Below, one piece after another: positions 1 through 9,594 of a stretch of DNA of 64,000 nucleotides. The stretch's first letter is position 1. Every line of letters starts with the position of its first letter. The notes beneath the pieces were generated by a model. It did not search any database, was not told where the DNA came from, and was given only the letters and a program-made list of their open reading frames with translations. This DNA is from Clostridia bacterium. GTDB lineage: Bacteria; Bacillota; Clostridia; Oscillospirales; Acutalibacteraceae. The position numbers and the translations under genes are program-made. The stretch spans positions 1 through 64,000 of the forward strand of contig JAFSBZ010000023.1 in the NCBI GenBank assembly GCA_017437005.1, given 5' to 3'.

Positions 1-1590
1 GGACACGCTGATTTTGGTGGTGAGGTAGAGCGTATTTTACAAATGGTTGACGGTGTATTGTTGCTTGTAGATGCATTTGAAGGATGTATGCCACAAACAC
101 GTTTTGTACTCAAAAAAGCGTTAGCCCTCGGCAAAAAAGCGGTTGTTGTTATTAATAAAATTGATAGACCTATGGCGCGACCGATAGAGGTTGTCGACGA
201 GGTTCTTGATTTATTTATCGAGCTTGGAGCCGATGAAGATCAAATAGAGTTCCCCGTAGTCTTTGCATCGGGTCGTGACGGATACGCTACATATGCGCCC
301 GATGTTGCGGGTAGCGATATGAAACCTCTTTTCGAAGAAATAGTAAAGGAAATTGAAGCGCCCGAAGGCGACGGTGAAGGGCCCTTACAAATTCTTTTTA
401 CTAATATTGAATATGATGATTATATTGGCAGAATAGGTGTTGGCCGTGTACTGCGCGGTACTGTAAAGGTAGGACAAACAGTTGCTTTATGTCACAAAGA
501 CGGTACCAACTCGCGTGTTAAAATTGCAAAACTGTTTATGTATAGGGGTCTCAAGCGTACCGAGGTAGAAACCGCTACTGTTGGTGATATTATTCAGGTT
601 GCGGGAATCAGCGAACTTGAAATTGGTGAAAGCGCTTGTGACACCGAACATATTGAACCCTTGCCTTTTGTAAAGATTGACGAGCCTACGCTTGCTATGA
701 ACTTTATGGTTAATAATTCACCGTTTGCAGGTAAAGACGGCAAGTATGTTACTTCTCGAAATCTTCGTGAGCGTTTGTTTAAAGAAGTGTTAACAAATGT
801 TAGTCTTCGTGTTGAAGAAACAGACAGCGCCGATACTTTTAAGGTATCAGGCCGAGGAGAACTACATCTTTCAATACTTATTGAAACAATGAGACGTCAG
901 GGCTATGAATTTCAAGTATCGCCACCAAACGTTATTTATAAGCATGACGAAAACGGCAAACTGCTTGAACCTATCGAGCTTCTTATGGTTGAGGTGCCCG
1001 AGCAATACGTTGGCGCTGTTATGGAGCGTTTGGGTACACGACACGCCGAACTTCAAAATATGGGCACACGCGAAGGCGGTATGTCACATCTTGAATTTTT
1101 GATCCCTGCTCGCGGGCTTTTGGGTTATCGCTCGCAGTTTATGACCGATACTAACGGTAACGGAATTATGAACCATATATTTAATGGTTATGAAGAATAT
1201 AAGGGCGATATAGCTCAAAGAAATACAGGTTCAATTATTGTTCACGAAACGGGTGAAAGCACTGCATACGGACTATTTAATACGCAAAGCCGTGGTAGAT
1301 TGTTTATAGGTGCGGGTGTGCCTGTGTATGAAGGTATGGTTATTGGCGAAAGTCCCAAAAGCGAGGATATTGTTTGCAACGTTTGTAAGGCAAAGCATCT
1401 TACAAACACTCGTGCGTCAGGCTCCGATGATGCATTAAAGCTTACACCGCCTTCAATTTTAAGTCTTGAACAGTCACTCGATTTTATTAAAGACGATGAG
1501 CTTGTTGAAATTACCCCAAACAACATTCGTATAAGAAAACGAATACTTAACAAAGAATTGCGTATGAAATATGAGGCTAAGAATCGCTGA
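1..1590 (+). CDS. typA: TypA/BipA translational GTPase, 5' end cut off
   Basis: Ribosome-associated GTPase of the EF-G/LepA superfamily, involved in 50S assembly and stress or cold adaptation. The frame is open from base 1 and begins inside the G2/G3 region (GHADFGGEVER, the DxxG motif), so the start codon and P-loop lie upstream of the window. The G4 motif NKID follows at about 130-170. Domain 2 beta barrel and EF-G-like domains III and V come next (RGELHLSILIETMRRQGYEF; REGGMSHLEFLIPARGLLGY), and the C terminus with ITPNNIRIRKR is typical of TypA rather than EF-G or LepA. Its TGA overlaps the ATG of the next gene, suggesting translational coupling. Identification is firm; only the N terminus is missing. 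Confidence 0.96.
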   Translation, partial: GHADFGGEVERILQMVDGVLLLVDAFEGCMPQTRFVLKKALALGKKAVVVINKIDRPMARPIEVVDEVLDLFIELGADEDQIEFPVVFASGRDGYATYAPDVAGSDMKPLFEEIVKEIEAPEGDGEGPLQILFTNIEYDDYIGRIGVGRVLRGTVKVGQTVALCHKDGTNSRVKIAKLFMYRGLKRTEVETATVGDIIQVAGISELEIGESACDTEHIEPLPFVKIDEPTLAMNFMVNNSPFAGKDGKYVTSRNLRERLFKEVLTNVSLRVEETDSADTFKVSGRGELHLSILIETMRRQGYEFQVSPPNVIYKHDENGKLLEPIELLMVEVPEQYVGAVMERLGTRHAELQNMGTREGGMSHLEFLIPARGLLGYRSQFMTDTNGNGIMNHIFNGYEEYKGDIAQRNTGSIIVHETGESTAYGLFNTQSRGRLFIGAGVPVYEGMVIGESPKSEDIVCNVCKAKHLTNTRASGSDDALKLTPPSILSLEQSLDFIKDDELVEITPNNIRIRKRILNKELRMKYEAKNR

Positions 1591-2489
1591 TGCATTACGT
1601 AATACTTGATATGGAATGGGACGGCGCCTATCACAAGCAGCACAAAAGGTTTGTTAATCAAATTTTGCAAATAGGCGCTGTAAAATTAGACGAAAAATTT
1701 AATATTGTAGATATTTTTGACGTAACAATAAAATCTTCAATTTCAAAAAGAGTTTCAAGGCGTTTTGTTGAGCTTACAGGCATTACAAAAGAGATGATGC
1801 TTGACGGAATTTCTTTATCGCAGGCGGTCAAACAGTATAATGATTGGTTAGGTAATGATACAGTAACTATTACGTGGAGTAATTCTGATCTTTATACTAT
1901 TGCCGAAAACGAAAAATTTTTGCTTGATAATCAAAAATTTAAAATTGAGAAATATCTTGATTTACAAAAGTTTATTGAAGGTGAATTGCGTTTTCTTGGA
2001 CACGAGCTAAAGTCGCAAATATCACTTTCGCACGCGGCAGAATTGCTTGGAATTACAACCGATAATTATGATTTACATACAGCCAAGGACGATAGTTTAC
2101 TTTGTGCAGCTTTACTAAAAAAACACTACAACGAAGCAGCCTTTGGAAAACTTATTCGCGATACATCTGATCCCGAATTTTATAGGCAGTTATACTTTAA
2201 ATCATATTATATCAGTCGTATAAACGACGAAAGAATTCAAAAGGAAACTCAAATCTTTTATTGCGAAAAATGTGAAAGTGAATTAAAACGCACTACAAAA
2301 TGGAAATATCATAACAACTGGTTTAATGCTAATTTTGTTTGTGGTGATTGTGGTAAAAAGTTTGTGTGTCGTGTAAGCTATAGACAGGCTTTTGACAAAT
2401 TGATAGTTCGCAGACGTATTTTAGAACCAAAAGTAAAAAATGCGGAGGGTAAAGAAGATGTTGTGCAACCAGTGCCCACGACTGTGTAA
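1590..2489 (+). CDS. DEDDh 3'-5' exonuclease with C-terminal zinc ribbon
   Basis: Probable DnaQ/ERI-1-like 3'-5' exonuclease. The DEDDh residues are visible: ExoI motif VILDMEWDG (Asp7, Glu9), ExoII around TWSNSDLYTI, and ExoIII as HTAKDD near residue 164. The C-terminal third carries a CxxC...CxxC pair (Cys225/Cys228 and Cys251/Cys254) that should form a zinc ribbon, suggesting a nucleic-acid-binding tail. Substrate (RNA or DNA) cannot be told from sequence. The ATG overlaps the typA stop, and its 3' end overlaps the next gene by 32 bases, so all three first genes look co-transcribed. Confidence 0.85.
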   Translation: MHYVILDMEWDGAYHKQHKRFVNQILQIGAVKLDEKFNIVDIFDVTIKSSISKRVSRRFVELTGITKEMMLDGISLSQAVKQYNDWLGNDTVTITWSNSDLYTIAENEKFLLDNQKFKIEKYLDLQKFIEGELRFLGHELKSQISLSHAAELLGITTDNYDLHTAKDDSLLCAALLKKHYNEAAFGKLIRDTSDPEFYRQLYFKSYYISRINDERIQKETQIFYCEKCESELKRTTKWKYHNNWFNANFVCGDCGKKFVCRVSYRQAFDKLIVRRRILEPKVKNAEGKEDVVQPVPTTV

Positions 2490-3333
2490 TGCGGTTCGTA
2501 CTAATACGCAAAACATTGGTGGTATGTGCAAAATGCCCGATACACCTGTGCTGTCACGCGCGGCGCTTCATTTTTGGGAGGAACCGTCAATAAGCGGTAC
2601 AAAAGGTTCGGGTACAATTTTCTTTAGCGGCTGTCCGTTGCATTGTGTTTATTGTCAAAACAGCGAAATCAGTTTTTTAAATAAGGGTAGGGCGGTTACT
2701 GTAAATGAGCTTGCCGATGTTTTTAAACGACTTGAAGCACAAGGTGCTCATAATATAAATTTAGTTACTCCAACCCACTTTACCCACAGTATTATCGAAG
2801 CGCTTGATATGTATAAGCCACAAATTCCTGTTGTATATAACTCAAGCGGATATGAAAATGTTGATACAATAAAGCTTTTACGCGGGTATATAGATATATA
2901 TTTAATGGATTTTAAATACATCGATTCTCAAAAAGCGCACATCTATTCGCGCGCCATACATTATCCCGATATATGTAAAGCGGCATTACTTGAAGCATAT
3001 TCTCAACAAAATGAGTGTATTTTTAAAGATGATATTTTACAAAAAGGTATTATTGTTAGGCATCTTGTTTTGCCGAGGTCTACTAAAGATGCGATTGATA
3101 TTTTTGACTGGGTAAGGCAAAATATGCCTAATGCTTTTTTTAGCGTTATGAGTCAGTATATACCTTTGTATAAAGCAAAAACGTTCTCAGATATCAACCG
3201 TAGAATAACCGCGCGAGAATATAATAAGGTTGTAAATTATATAACGGATTCAGGATTTGAAAACTGTTATATACAGGAGCTTTCCAGCGCGGATGAAAAC
3301 TTTATTCCGGATTTTGATTTTACAGGAATTTAA
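2458..3333 (+). CDS. PflX-like radical SAM protein (PFL-activase related)
   Basis: Radical SAM enzyme of the PflA/PflX (COG1313-like) group. The start at 2458 is chosen because GGAGGG (2443-2448) lies nine bases upstream; a longer frame from 2440 would put the RBS inside the gene. The N terminus has CNQCPRLC, a cysteine-rich motif typical of PflX proteins, then GTIFFSGCPLHCVYCQN, with the SAM-cluster CxxxCxxC at Cys59/Cys63/Cys66. HFWEEPSISG also fits the family. Most members have no proven substrate, so no target is assigned. It ends an operon-like run with typA and the exonuclease and is followed at once by a terminator. Confidence 0.85.
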   Translation: MLCNQCPRLCNAVRTNTQNIGGMCKMPDTPVLSRAALHFWEEPSISGTKGSGTIFFSGCPLHCVYCQNSEISFLNKGRAVTVNELADVFKRLEAQGAHNINLVTPTHFTHSIIEALDMYKPQIPVVYNSSGYENVDTIKLLRGYIDIYLMDFKYIDSQKAHIYSRAIHYPDICKAALLEAYSQQNECIFKDDILQKGIIVRHLVLPRSTKDAIDIFDWVRQNMPNAFFSVMSQYIPLYKAKTFSDINRRITAREYNKVVNYITDSGFENCYIQELSSADENFIPDFDFTGI

Positions 3334-3360
3334 CCCGACAAAATGTCGGGTTTTATTTTT
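3334..3360 (+). terminator. Rho-independent terminator after the radical SAM gene
   Basis: CCCGACA (3334-3340) pairs with TGTCGGG (3344-3350) around a 3-base loop and is followed by TTTTATTTTT. It begins directly after the stop codon. Confidence 0.88.
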
Positions 3361-3383
3361 GTTTATTTAATTATAAATTTTTA

Positions 3384-3413
3384 TTGACTCAACTATGCCT
3401 TATATGTTAAAAT
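3384..3413 (+). promoter_or_regulatory. Sigma-A-type promoter of the exported-protein operon
   Basis: TTGACT (3384-3389), an 18-base spacer and TAAAAT (3408-3413) lie about 60 bases before the first gene of the operon. Prediction from consensus only. Confidence 0.5.
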
Positions 3414-3471
3414 ATGATGAATGATTGGGTGGATTATGCCTAAAATTTTTCTTATTCACTCGGGAGGAATT

Positions 3472-6312
3472 ATGGAAGAAAATAAAGGTTTCTTTGAAAA
3501 AATCGGCGAAATTTTTAAAAAGACTTGGGAGTTTGTTAAGTCGAAAAAGATTCTTTTTATAATTATCGCTGCAGTATTGGTAGTTGCTATTGTTGCGACA
3601 ACTGTTTTTATTGCATTTGGTAAAAAAGATGATGTTACCGACAGTGAGTTTGATAGACCACAGGGTAATACACTTTATACAGTAAATGTTAAAACCGTCG
3701 GTGGTATGGCTATGTCAGGACTTGATGTATACATATATACCGATGATAGTCTTAGTGATATGATTGACTACACCAAGACTAATGAAGACGGCAAGGCGAC
3801 CTTTAATCTTGATGAAAGTGCCGATTATGCTATCGTTTTAACATCTGTACCAAAGGGATATAAATTGGATGACAGTTACAGCTTTGAAGGCACCAAGAAA
3901 GATATTATTCTTACGTCTTCGCTTGTAACCGATGCTGATATTTCTACGGCAACATTGGGCCTTGGCGACGTAATGTACGATTTTACCGTTATGAAGCCCG
4001 ATGGCACAGAAATCAAACTTTCAGAGGTTTTGAAAACTAAAAAGCTTGTAGTACTCAACTTTTGGTACACTACTTGTAGTTGGTGTCTTGAAGAGTTTCC
4101 TTTGATGGACGAAATTTACAAGGATTATAAAGACGATGTCGAGATTATTGCTCTTAACCCAATGGAAGACAACAACGCTGTTGATGGTTTCCAAAAGCAG
4201 TATGGTTATTCATTCCAAATGGCAGCTTGTCCATCTTCTTGGGCAAATACATTTGGTATACAGGGTTATCCAACATCTGTATTTGTGGATCAATATGGCG
4301 TTATATGTGTTTTAGAGTCGGGCGCTATTACCAGCAAACGTCCATGGGTTTGTGCATTCGACCACTTTACTGCTGACCCATACGAACAAAAAATATGTCA
4401 GAACGGTATAGGTGATCTTGTAACTCAGATTAAACCAACATATGAAATGCCTTCAAGCGATGATATTGCTTCAACAATCAATTCAGGTAATATAAGCGTT
4501 ACATATCGCCCTGAGACTGAAGATGAGAACGCAGAATTTATTTGGCCATATATTATTGGCGAAAAATCGGGTCGTTCGTGTATTTATGCATCAAATATCG
4601 GCATTGACAGTTCTTATGCTATTCTTTATGCTGACGTTGAGCTTAAAGCAGGTCAGGCAGTTGGTTTTGACTATCTTATTTCATCGGAACTCGGATGCGA
4701 CATAATGTATGTTATAGTAAATGACGAGGATATATTCCAAATTTCCGGTGTTTCGTCTCCAGAGGAATGGAAATCCTGCTATCCATGTGTTGCAGATAAA
4801 GATGGCACTTACGAAATCGCTCTTTGCTTCCTTAAAGATGAGGATGGCGCCGAAGGCGATGACACAGTATATATTGACAATATGCGTGTTGTAAACGATT
4901 CACAAATAGATGTACCGACTTATTTACCACGCTACGCTGCAACTGCTGATGAAAATGATAACTTTACATATGTAGAGGTTGTTTACAACAAAAACGATGG
5001 TTATTACCACGTTGGCAGTGAAAATGGTCCGTTGCTTTTAGCTGATCTTATGGGCTACACTCCTTTTAATGAGGAAGAATCGGTTCAGACAATTGTTACA
5101 AATGGTGATGCCGATGAAGACGGTGTAAGTCTTTATGATAAAAAAGAAGAAGATGGACTTGGTATGGTTCAGTATTTTTCTTACGCATCCAATTCAAGAA
5201 TTAATGGTGTTTGTACCGTTAACAAGGAACTTGCAGATATGCTCAAACAAGTAGCGCGTGTTGCCGGTTTTGAGGACAATAACAACGAGTGGCTAAAGAT
5301 GTGCAAGTATTATCAAGCATATGGTAAGGGTGCGTCCCAGTTAGAAGACCCAATAAAAGGTCTTGCAACCTTTAGTGCTTTGACAGTAACCGTTGGTAAA
5401 AACGTTCCAAGCAACAATTTCTATTATGATCGCGCTATAATTCCAAGAGGTATGTTCGCAAAGTTTGTTCCATCGCAATCAGGTGTATATCGCTTTACAT
5501 CAAAGAGTGATTATCAAGATGGTATTGATGCTTGGATATTTGATGAAAACGGCAAAATAATTTATACCTATGAGCATGACGAAAGAATGTATACAGATTC
5601 TAATAACTGTTCTATGGTCTACTATATGGAAGCCGGTAAGCCGTACTACATTAATATGGCATTTTGGGATGTTTACGCTACGGGAACAATAGCCTATGAC
5701 GTTGATTATATAGGTGCTTCACATAAATTGTTCCGCTTATGCGCCCCTGGATACTTTACCTATGATACCGATGCTACGGGAAGCGCCATGTATGATATTA
5801 TTACGGGTGGTATAAAGCCTGTACTTAAAGATGGTAAGTATTATGACAAAGACGACGGTAGTTTGATATATGCGGATTTCACAGGTCTTACAACCGTATT
5901 CAGCAAGTCAATTACACAAATGATTGAGATGGGTGGTTTTGACTTCAGCAAGTCTGAAACCGACGGCGAAATTATCGCCTACTTAAATCAAAACGGTAAT
6001 GACGTAGAAAAGACCAAGGAATATCTTAAAAAGCTTTGGGGTGAGGATTACGATGCCAATGCAGAAATTTATCAATTAGATGATATTTTTGCAGGTCGTT
6101 ACCATGGTGAAGGCAAAGATCACACCGAAGATATTAAAAAGTATTTAAGCAAGATTGACAAATCAGGAACCGAGCTTGACGGTTGTGTTGTTGTTGATGA
6201 GGAGCTTGCAGAGCTTTTACAACAGCTTATGGATAAGTATACATTTGAAGAGGTAGAAAATTCTTGGTTAAAGATTTGCTATTATTACGACTATCTCGGC
6301 GCTAACGATTAA
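3472..6312 (+). CDS. Membrane-anchored TlpA-like thioredoxin with two copies of a shared unassigned module
   Basis: Large extracytoplasmic protein of 946 aa. The ATG at 3472 has GGGAGG just upstream; an in-frame ATG at 3421 has no RBS. Order: short cytoplasmic N terminus; one membrane helix (about 27-51); a CnaB/SpaA-like beta domain (about 65-155); a TlpA-type thioredoxin domain with TTCSWC (Cys202/Cys205) and the cis-proline loop GYPTSVFVDQYG; a beta-rich carbohydrate-binding-like region; and two copies of a module that opens with DGYYHVGSENGP (4996) or DGKYYDKDDG (5830) and closes with WLKMCKYY or WLKICYYY. A PPC-like beta domain lies between the copies. The active-site CxxC and anchoring imply thiol-disulfide chemistry at the outer face of the membrane; partners are unknown. 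First gene of a six-gene run of exported proteins. Confidence 0.82.
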   Translation: MEENKGFFEKIGEIFKKTWEFVKSKKILFIIIAAVLVVAIVATTVFIAFGKKDDVTDSEFDRPQGNTLYTVNVKTVGGMAMSGLDVYIYTDDSLSDMIDYTKTNEDGKATFNLDESADYAIVLTSVPKGYKLDDSYSFEGTKKDIILTSSLVTDADISTATLGLGDVMYDFTVMKPDGTEIKLSEVLKTKKLVVLNFWYTTCSWCLEEFPLMDEIYKDYKDDVEIIALNPMEDNNAVDGFQKQYGYSFQMAACPSSWANTFGIQGYPTSVFVDQYGVICVLESGAITSKRPWVCAFDHFTADPYEQKICQNGIGDLVTQIKPTYEMPSSDDIASTINSGNISVTYRPETEDENAEFIWPYIIGEKSGRSCIYASNIGIDSSYAILYADVELKAGQAVGFDYLISSELGCDIMYVIVNDEDIFQISGVSSPEEWKSCYPCVADKDGTYEIALCFLKDEDGAEGDDTVYIDNMRVVNDSQIDVPTYLPRYAATADENDNFTYVEVVYNKNDGYYHVGSENGPLLLADLMGYTPFNEEESVQTIVTNGDADEDGVSLYDKKEEDGLGMVQYFSYASNSRINGVCTVNKELADMLKQVARVAGFEDNNNEWLKMCKYYQAYGKGASQLEDPIKGLATFSALTVTVGKNVPSNNFYYDRAIIPRGMFAKFVPSQSGVYRFTSKSDYQDGIDAWIFDENGKIIYTYEHDERMYTDSNNCSMVYYMEAGKPYYINMAFWDVYATGTIAYDVDYIGASHKLFRLCAPGYFTYDTDATGSAMYDIITGGIKPVLKDGKYYDKDDGSLIYADFTGLTTVFSKSITQMIEMGGFDFSKSETDGEIIAYLNQNGNDVEKTKEYLKKLWGEDYDANAEIYQLDDIFAGRYHGEGKDHTEDIKKYLSKIDKSGTELDGCVVVDEELAELLQQLMDKYTFEEVENSWLKICYYYDYLGAND

Positions 6313-6336
6313 TTTAATTACGAAAGAATGATTGAA

Positions 6337-7575
6337 ATGAAAAATATTAAAAGGTTAATATCTATCCTTTTGATTTGTGTACTTGCGCTATCTTTTTTCA
6401 CCCTTACTGCTTGTGGAAAGGGTGAAAAGGATTATACTGTAAATCTTAAGGATGCTTTAGGCAATCCATATTCATCAGGCATAGTTGTTAAGTTTATGCA
6501 GGGTGGTAAGCAAGTTGCAATGCAGTCTTGCGATGAGCAGGGCGCTGCCATAAAATCACTTGTAAACGGTAAATATGATGTTGTGCTCAGCTTTGCCGAT
6601 GAAGAGGTGGAATATCACTACGATAAAGACATTAAACTTTCACCAAGAAAAAACAATGTTGACGTTATTTTGGCATACAAGGTAAAAGGTGAACCTGAAA
6701 AGCTATACGCAGGCACTAAGGAGCTTGATGTATACAATGTTAAAGACGGATGTACTTACGTTGAACTAACATCGGGTAGTCGTAACTATTTTCTTTTTTC
6801 TCCTACTAAGGAGGGGAATTATGAGTTTTCAATCCCAGAAGGTAAAGGGGCTACAATCGGTTACTACGGCGCACCACATTTTGTTCAGGAAAACTCTGCC
6901 GCAGAAGTTAAGGATAATAAGTTTACAATTAATGTGAAATCAAGTATGATTGGTACAAACGGTACAGGTACTTCAACTTTTGTTATAGGTATTGATGCCG
7001 ACAAAAAGACAAAAAATTGTGTGCTTGGCATAGAGCGTATCGGCGATGCCATTAAAACTATTGAAGATGAACCATGGACGATTTATCAAAAAACGGTTGA
7101 GCTTCAGGATTATACATTACCTGCTAATGCTGAAATTAAAGAGTTTGATCTTACCGCTTCAACCGACACTTACAAGGTAGTATTAAATGATGATGACGGA
7201 TATTATCATCTTGGTGAAAAAAATGGTCCACTTGTACTTGTAAGACTTGCGGAAGATAATGAATATATCGCTTGTTTTAAGACCATGCTTGATCGTTCGG
7301 GTGTGAATAAATATTTCTTTGATAAAGACGATAATTTCATCAAAAAGGAAAGCTATTCTGAATGCTTGCTTGAGTATATTGAGTACGTTGACGAAAACGA
7401 GGGCGTTTATCCTCTTACTGAAGACTTAAAATATATTATTCAACAACGCGGCGAATATGTTGGCTGGTGGGATATCGAAAGTCAAAGCTATATGTTTAAG
7501 GATGATGCGGGAAATAATATGACTGACATAAACGCTGAAATTGCATGGCTGTTTATGTGCTGTTATGTGGAGTGA
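6337..7575 (+). CDS. Lipoprotein with CnaB-like domain and the shared C-terminal module
   Basis: Exported lipoprotein with signal peptide and lipobox (LTAC) about 26 residues in. ATG 6337 (MKNIKRL) gives the most typical signal peptide; ATG 6328 is possible and neither has a strong RBS. After the lipobox comes a CnaB/transthyretin-like domain (YTVNLKDALGNPYSSG...), then a beta domain containing YFLFSPTKEGNYEFSI, which resembles the PPC-like segments of its neighbours. From 7195 to the end lies the module also found in the genes at 3472 and 9595: DGYYHLGEKNGP, later YPLTEDLKYII and the closing AWLFMCCY. No enzymatic motif is seen. Function unknown; probable surface partner of the adjacent thioredoxins. 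Confidence 0.78.
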   Translation: MKNIKRLISILLICVLALSFFTLTACGKGEKDYTVNLKDALGNPYSSGIVVKFMQGGKQVAMQSCDEQGAAIKSLVNGKYDVVLSFADEEVEYHYDKDIKLSPRKNNVDVILAYKVKGEPEKLYAGTKELDVYNVKDGCTYVELTSGSRNYFLFSPTKEGNYEFSIPEGKGATIGYYGAPHFVQENSAAEVKDNKFTINVKSSMIGTNGTGTSTFVIGIDADKKTKNCVLGIERIGDAIKTIEDEPWTIYQKTVELQDYTLPANAEIKEFDLTASTDTYKVVLNDDDGYYHLGEKNGPLVLVRLAEDNEYIACFKTMLDRSGVNKYFFDKDDNFIKKESYSECLLEYIEYVDENEGVYPLTEDLKYIIQQRGEYVGWWDIESQSYMFKDDAGNNMTDINAEIAWLFMCCYVE

Positions 7576-7580
7576 TTATT

Positions 7581-8186
7581 ATGAAAAATTTGATTGTTAA
7601 AATAGTTGCTATTTGCGTTGCAACAGTATTAATGTTTTCTCTGTGCGGTTGCGCAAAAGGAAATAAAGAAAACAACGTTCTTATAAAGGATGCAAAGCTT
7701 GAAGAAAGCACCTATAAATTGGGTGATACTATGGGTGATTACACTTTGACCGATTTTGAAGGCAATACTATTTCTTTTTCTGAAATTTTAAAAGAAAAGG
7801 AAGCCATTGTTCTTAATTTTTGGTTTTCAAACTGTACTCCTTGTAAAAATGAGTTTCCATATTTACAAAATGCGTCAAAGAAATATAACGATAAATTAAC
7901 AGTTGTTGCTATAAATCCTATTGATATAAAAGAATCAAAAATTGAAAAATTTATCAGTGAAAACAATATTACACTACCTGTTGTAAAAGGTGATCCCGCT
8001 TGGGAAGAAGCTTTGTCGCTACAGGGTTATCCTACAACAGTTGTTGTTGATCGCTACGGTAAAATAGCACTATATCACGTAGGAGCTTTGACAGAAGATG
8101 GCGAGTTTGAAAAAATATTTGAATTTTTCACTGCCGATGATTATGAGCATACCGTAGTTAAGAATGTTAATGAGATCATTAAATAA
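7581..8186 (+). CDS. TlpA-family thioredoxin lipoprotein
   Basis: Lipid-anchored extracytoplasmic thiol-disulfide oxidoreductase of the TlpA/ResA type. The start at 7581 yields a classic lipoprotein signal with lipobox LCGC; a frame from 7545 would add an atypical leader overlapping the previous gene. The thioredoxin fold is complete: FWFSNCTPC (Cys85/Cys88), then AINPIDIKES and the cis-Pro loop GYPTTVVVDRYGK. It closely resembles the thioredoxin domain of the 3472 protein, including the shared FTADDYE-like ending, so the two look like duplicates, one free lipoprotein and one built into a large chain. Substrates could be surface disulfide proteins of the same operon. Confidence 0.9.
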   Translation: MKNLIVKIVAICVATVLMFSLCGCAKGNKENNVLIKDAKLEESTYKLGDTMGDYTLTDFEGNTISFSEILKEKEAIVLNFWFSNCTPCKNEFPYLQNASKKYNDKLTVVAINPIDIKESKIEKFISENNITLPVVKGDPAWEEALSLQGYPTTVVVDRYGKIALYHVGALTEDGEFEKIFEFFTADDYEHTVVKNVNEIIK

Positions 8187-8212
8187 AAATTTATAAGTTA
8201 GGACTGATATGT

Positions 8213-8611
8213 ATGAAAAAAATTATAGCTCTTGTTTTGGCTGTTTGTATGCTTTTATGTTTTTGCGCCTGCGGCACCGATAAAAACGGTCCTACAAAAA
8301 ACGAACCAGTTAACAACCAAACAAATAACACACAGACATCATCTGAGGAAGATACTAAACCAAAATTTGAAGTAACCGTAACAGATGAAGATGGTAATGC
8401 AGTTAAAGGCGTTATGGTACAGCTTTGTAAAGATACTTGTGTTCCGGCTGTAACCGATGAAAACGGTATAGCTACTTTCAACGCAGAGATAACAGATGAA
8501 CATAAGTTATCTGTTATGTCATGTCCTGAAGGATACGAGTATACCGGTGAAGCTGAAATTTATCTTGAAGATGGTGATACATCTTATAAACTTGAAATTA
8601 CAAAAAAGTAG
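8213..8611 (+). CDS. Small lipoprotein with one CnaB-like domain
   Basis: Lipoprotein of 132 aa: signal peptide, lipobox CACG, a polar N/T-rich linker, then a single CnaB/transthyretin-like beta domain (VTVTDEDGNAVKGVMVQLC...). The domain holds three cysteines (QLCKDTC and SVMSCPEG), so a disulfide is possible, which would suit the neighbouring TlpA proteins. Related beta domains sit at the N termini of the 3472 and 6337 proteins. No enzymatic motif; a structural or docking role is inferred only. Confidence 0.75.
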   Translation: MKKIIALVLAVCMLLCFCACGTDKNGPTKNEPVNNQTNNTQTSSEEDTKPKFEVTVTDEDGNAVKGVMVQLCKDTCVPAVTDENGIATFNAEITDEHKLSVMSCPEGYEYTGEAEIYLEDGDTSYKLEITKK

Positions 8612-8620
8612 GTCATAGAA

Positions 8621-9577
8621 ATGAATATTAAAAGACTTTTAACGTTAACCTTTGCTGTATTGTTTATCGTTTCTACACTTACTGCTTGCCGCAAAACTCC
8701 AACTGATGATAGTTTTGTTTCAAGTAATACATCAGACATTAATATCAATTACAGTAATGTTGAAATTGTAGAAGATGAAAGTGAGCCCGAATCTGTTGTT
8801 GATACAACATCGGAGGCAAACGATAATTCTTCGTCGAATGATACGACATCAACTGAAAGCACAGTTTCGGTTGACGAGCCTAATGTAAATGTTAATCCTG
8901 ACGGTATTGAAATATATGGTAGCGGTACTGCAACTGAACCATATATTGATACCCCCAATGCTGATACTCATACTGTAAAAACATTAAGTATTCCTGCAGG
9001 CAAATCTGTTTTTTACAGCATTTATCGCGTAGGCGGCAGATTGCTTACCATAAACGATGCAAACGTTTTTGTTGTATGTGATGGAACAAAATATTCAGCG
9101 CAAGATGGCAAAGTAACATTTAAGGTTGCAGATGCTTTGGCAAGTGATGCTGTTACATTTGAAATTGGTAATACTGGCGCAAGTGATAAAAGCTTTACAA
9201 TTACTTTTGCAGACGAGCAGGGCAGTATGGCAAATCCAACCGTTATTAATTCACTCGGCGCAGAAGTATCTCTTGATTTGGCTGAGGGTAACGAAGTAGG
9301 GCATTTTTACAAATATATTTCTGAACAGTCGGGTACTTTAAAGTTATATTTGCTGAGCGGTACCGAAAAGGGAATATTACTTGCTACCAACAATCGTAAT
9401 TCTGCACAAAGAAGTACAGAATCAACCGAAGACGGTGAAGTAAAATCAGACGATGTAGGTACATACATCGAGCTTGAGGTCCAAAAGGGCGATGAAATAG
9501 TTATTCACGTAGGTTCTAAACCTAATAAACGTGGCAAATACCCTGCAACTACAATTAAGTGGTTAGCAAAATATTAA
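8621..9577 (+). CDS. Lipoprotein with S/T/E-rich linker and beta-rich C-terminal half
   Basis: Lipoprotein of 318 aa with lipobox LTAC, then a long low-complexity linker rich in Ser, Thr, Asp, Glu and Asn (about 25-95), which probably spans the cell wall. It is followed by beta-rich segments reading like PPC-type or carbohydrate-binding-like domains (SIPAGKSVFYSIYRVGG; VGHFYKYISEQSGTLKLYLL). No catalytic residues recognised. It lies ten bases after the preceding lipoprotein gene in the same operon. Family not recognised. Confidence 0.7.
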   Translation: MNIKRLLTLTFAVLFIVSTLTACRKTPTDDSFVSSNTSDININYSNVEIVEDESEPESVVDTTSEANDNSSSNDTTSTESTVSVDEPNVNVNPDGIEIYGSGTATEPYIDTPNADTHTVKTLSIPAGKSVFYSIYRVGGRLLTINDANVFVVCDGTKYSAQDGKVTFKVADALASDAVTFEIGNTGASDKSFTITFADEQGSMANPTVINSLGAEVSLDLAEGNEVGHFYKYISEQSGTLKLYLLSGTEKGILLATNNRNSAQRSTESTEDGEVKSDDVGTYIELEVQKGDEIVIHVGSKPNKRGKYPATTIKWLAKY

Positions 9578-9594
9578 TATTAGGAGTTATTATT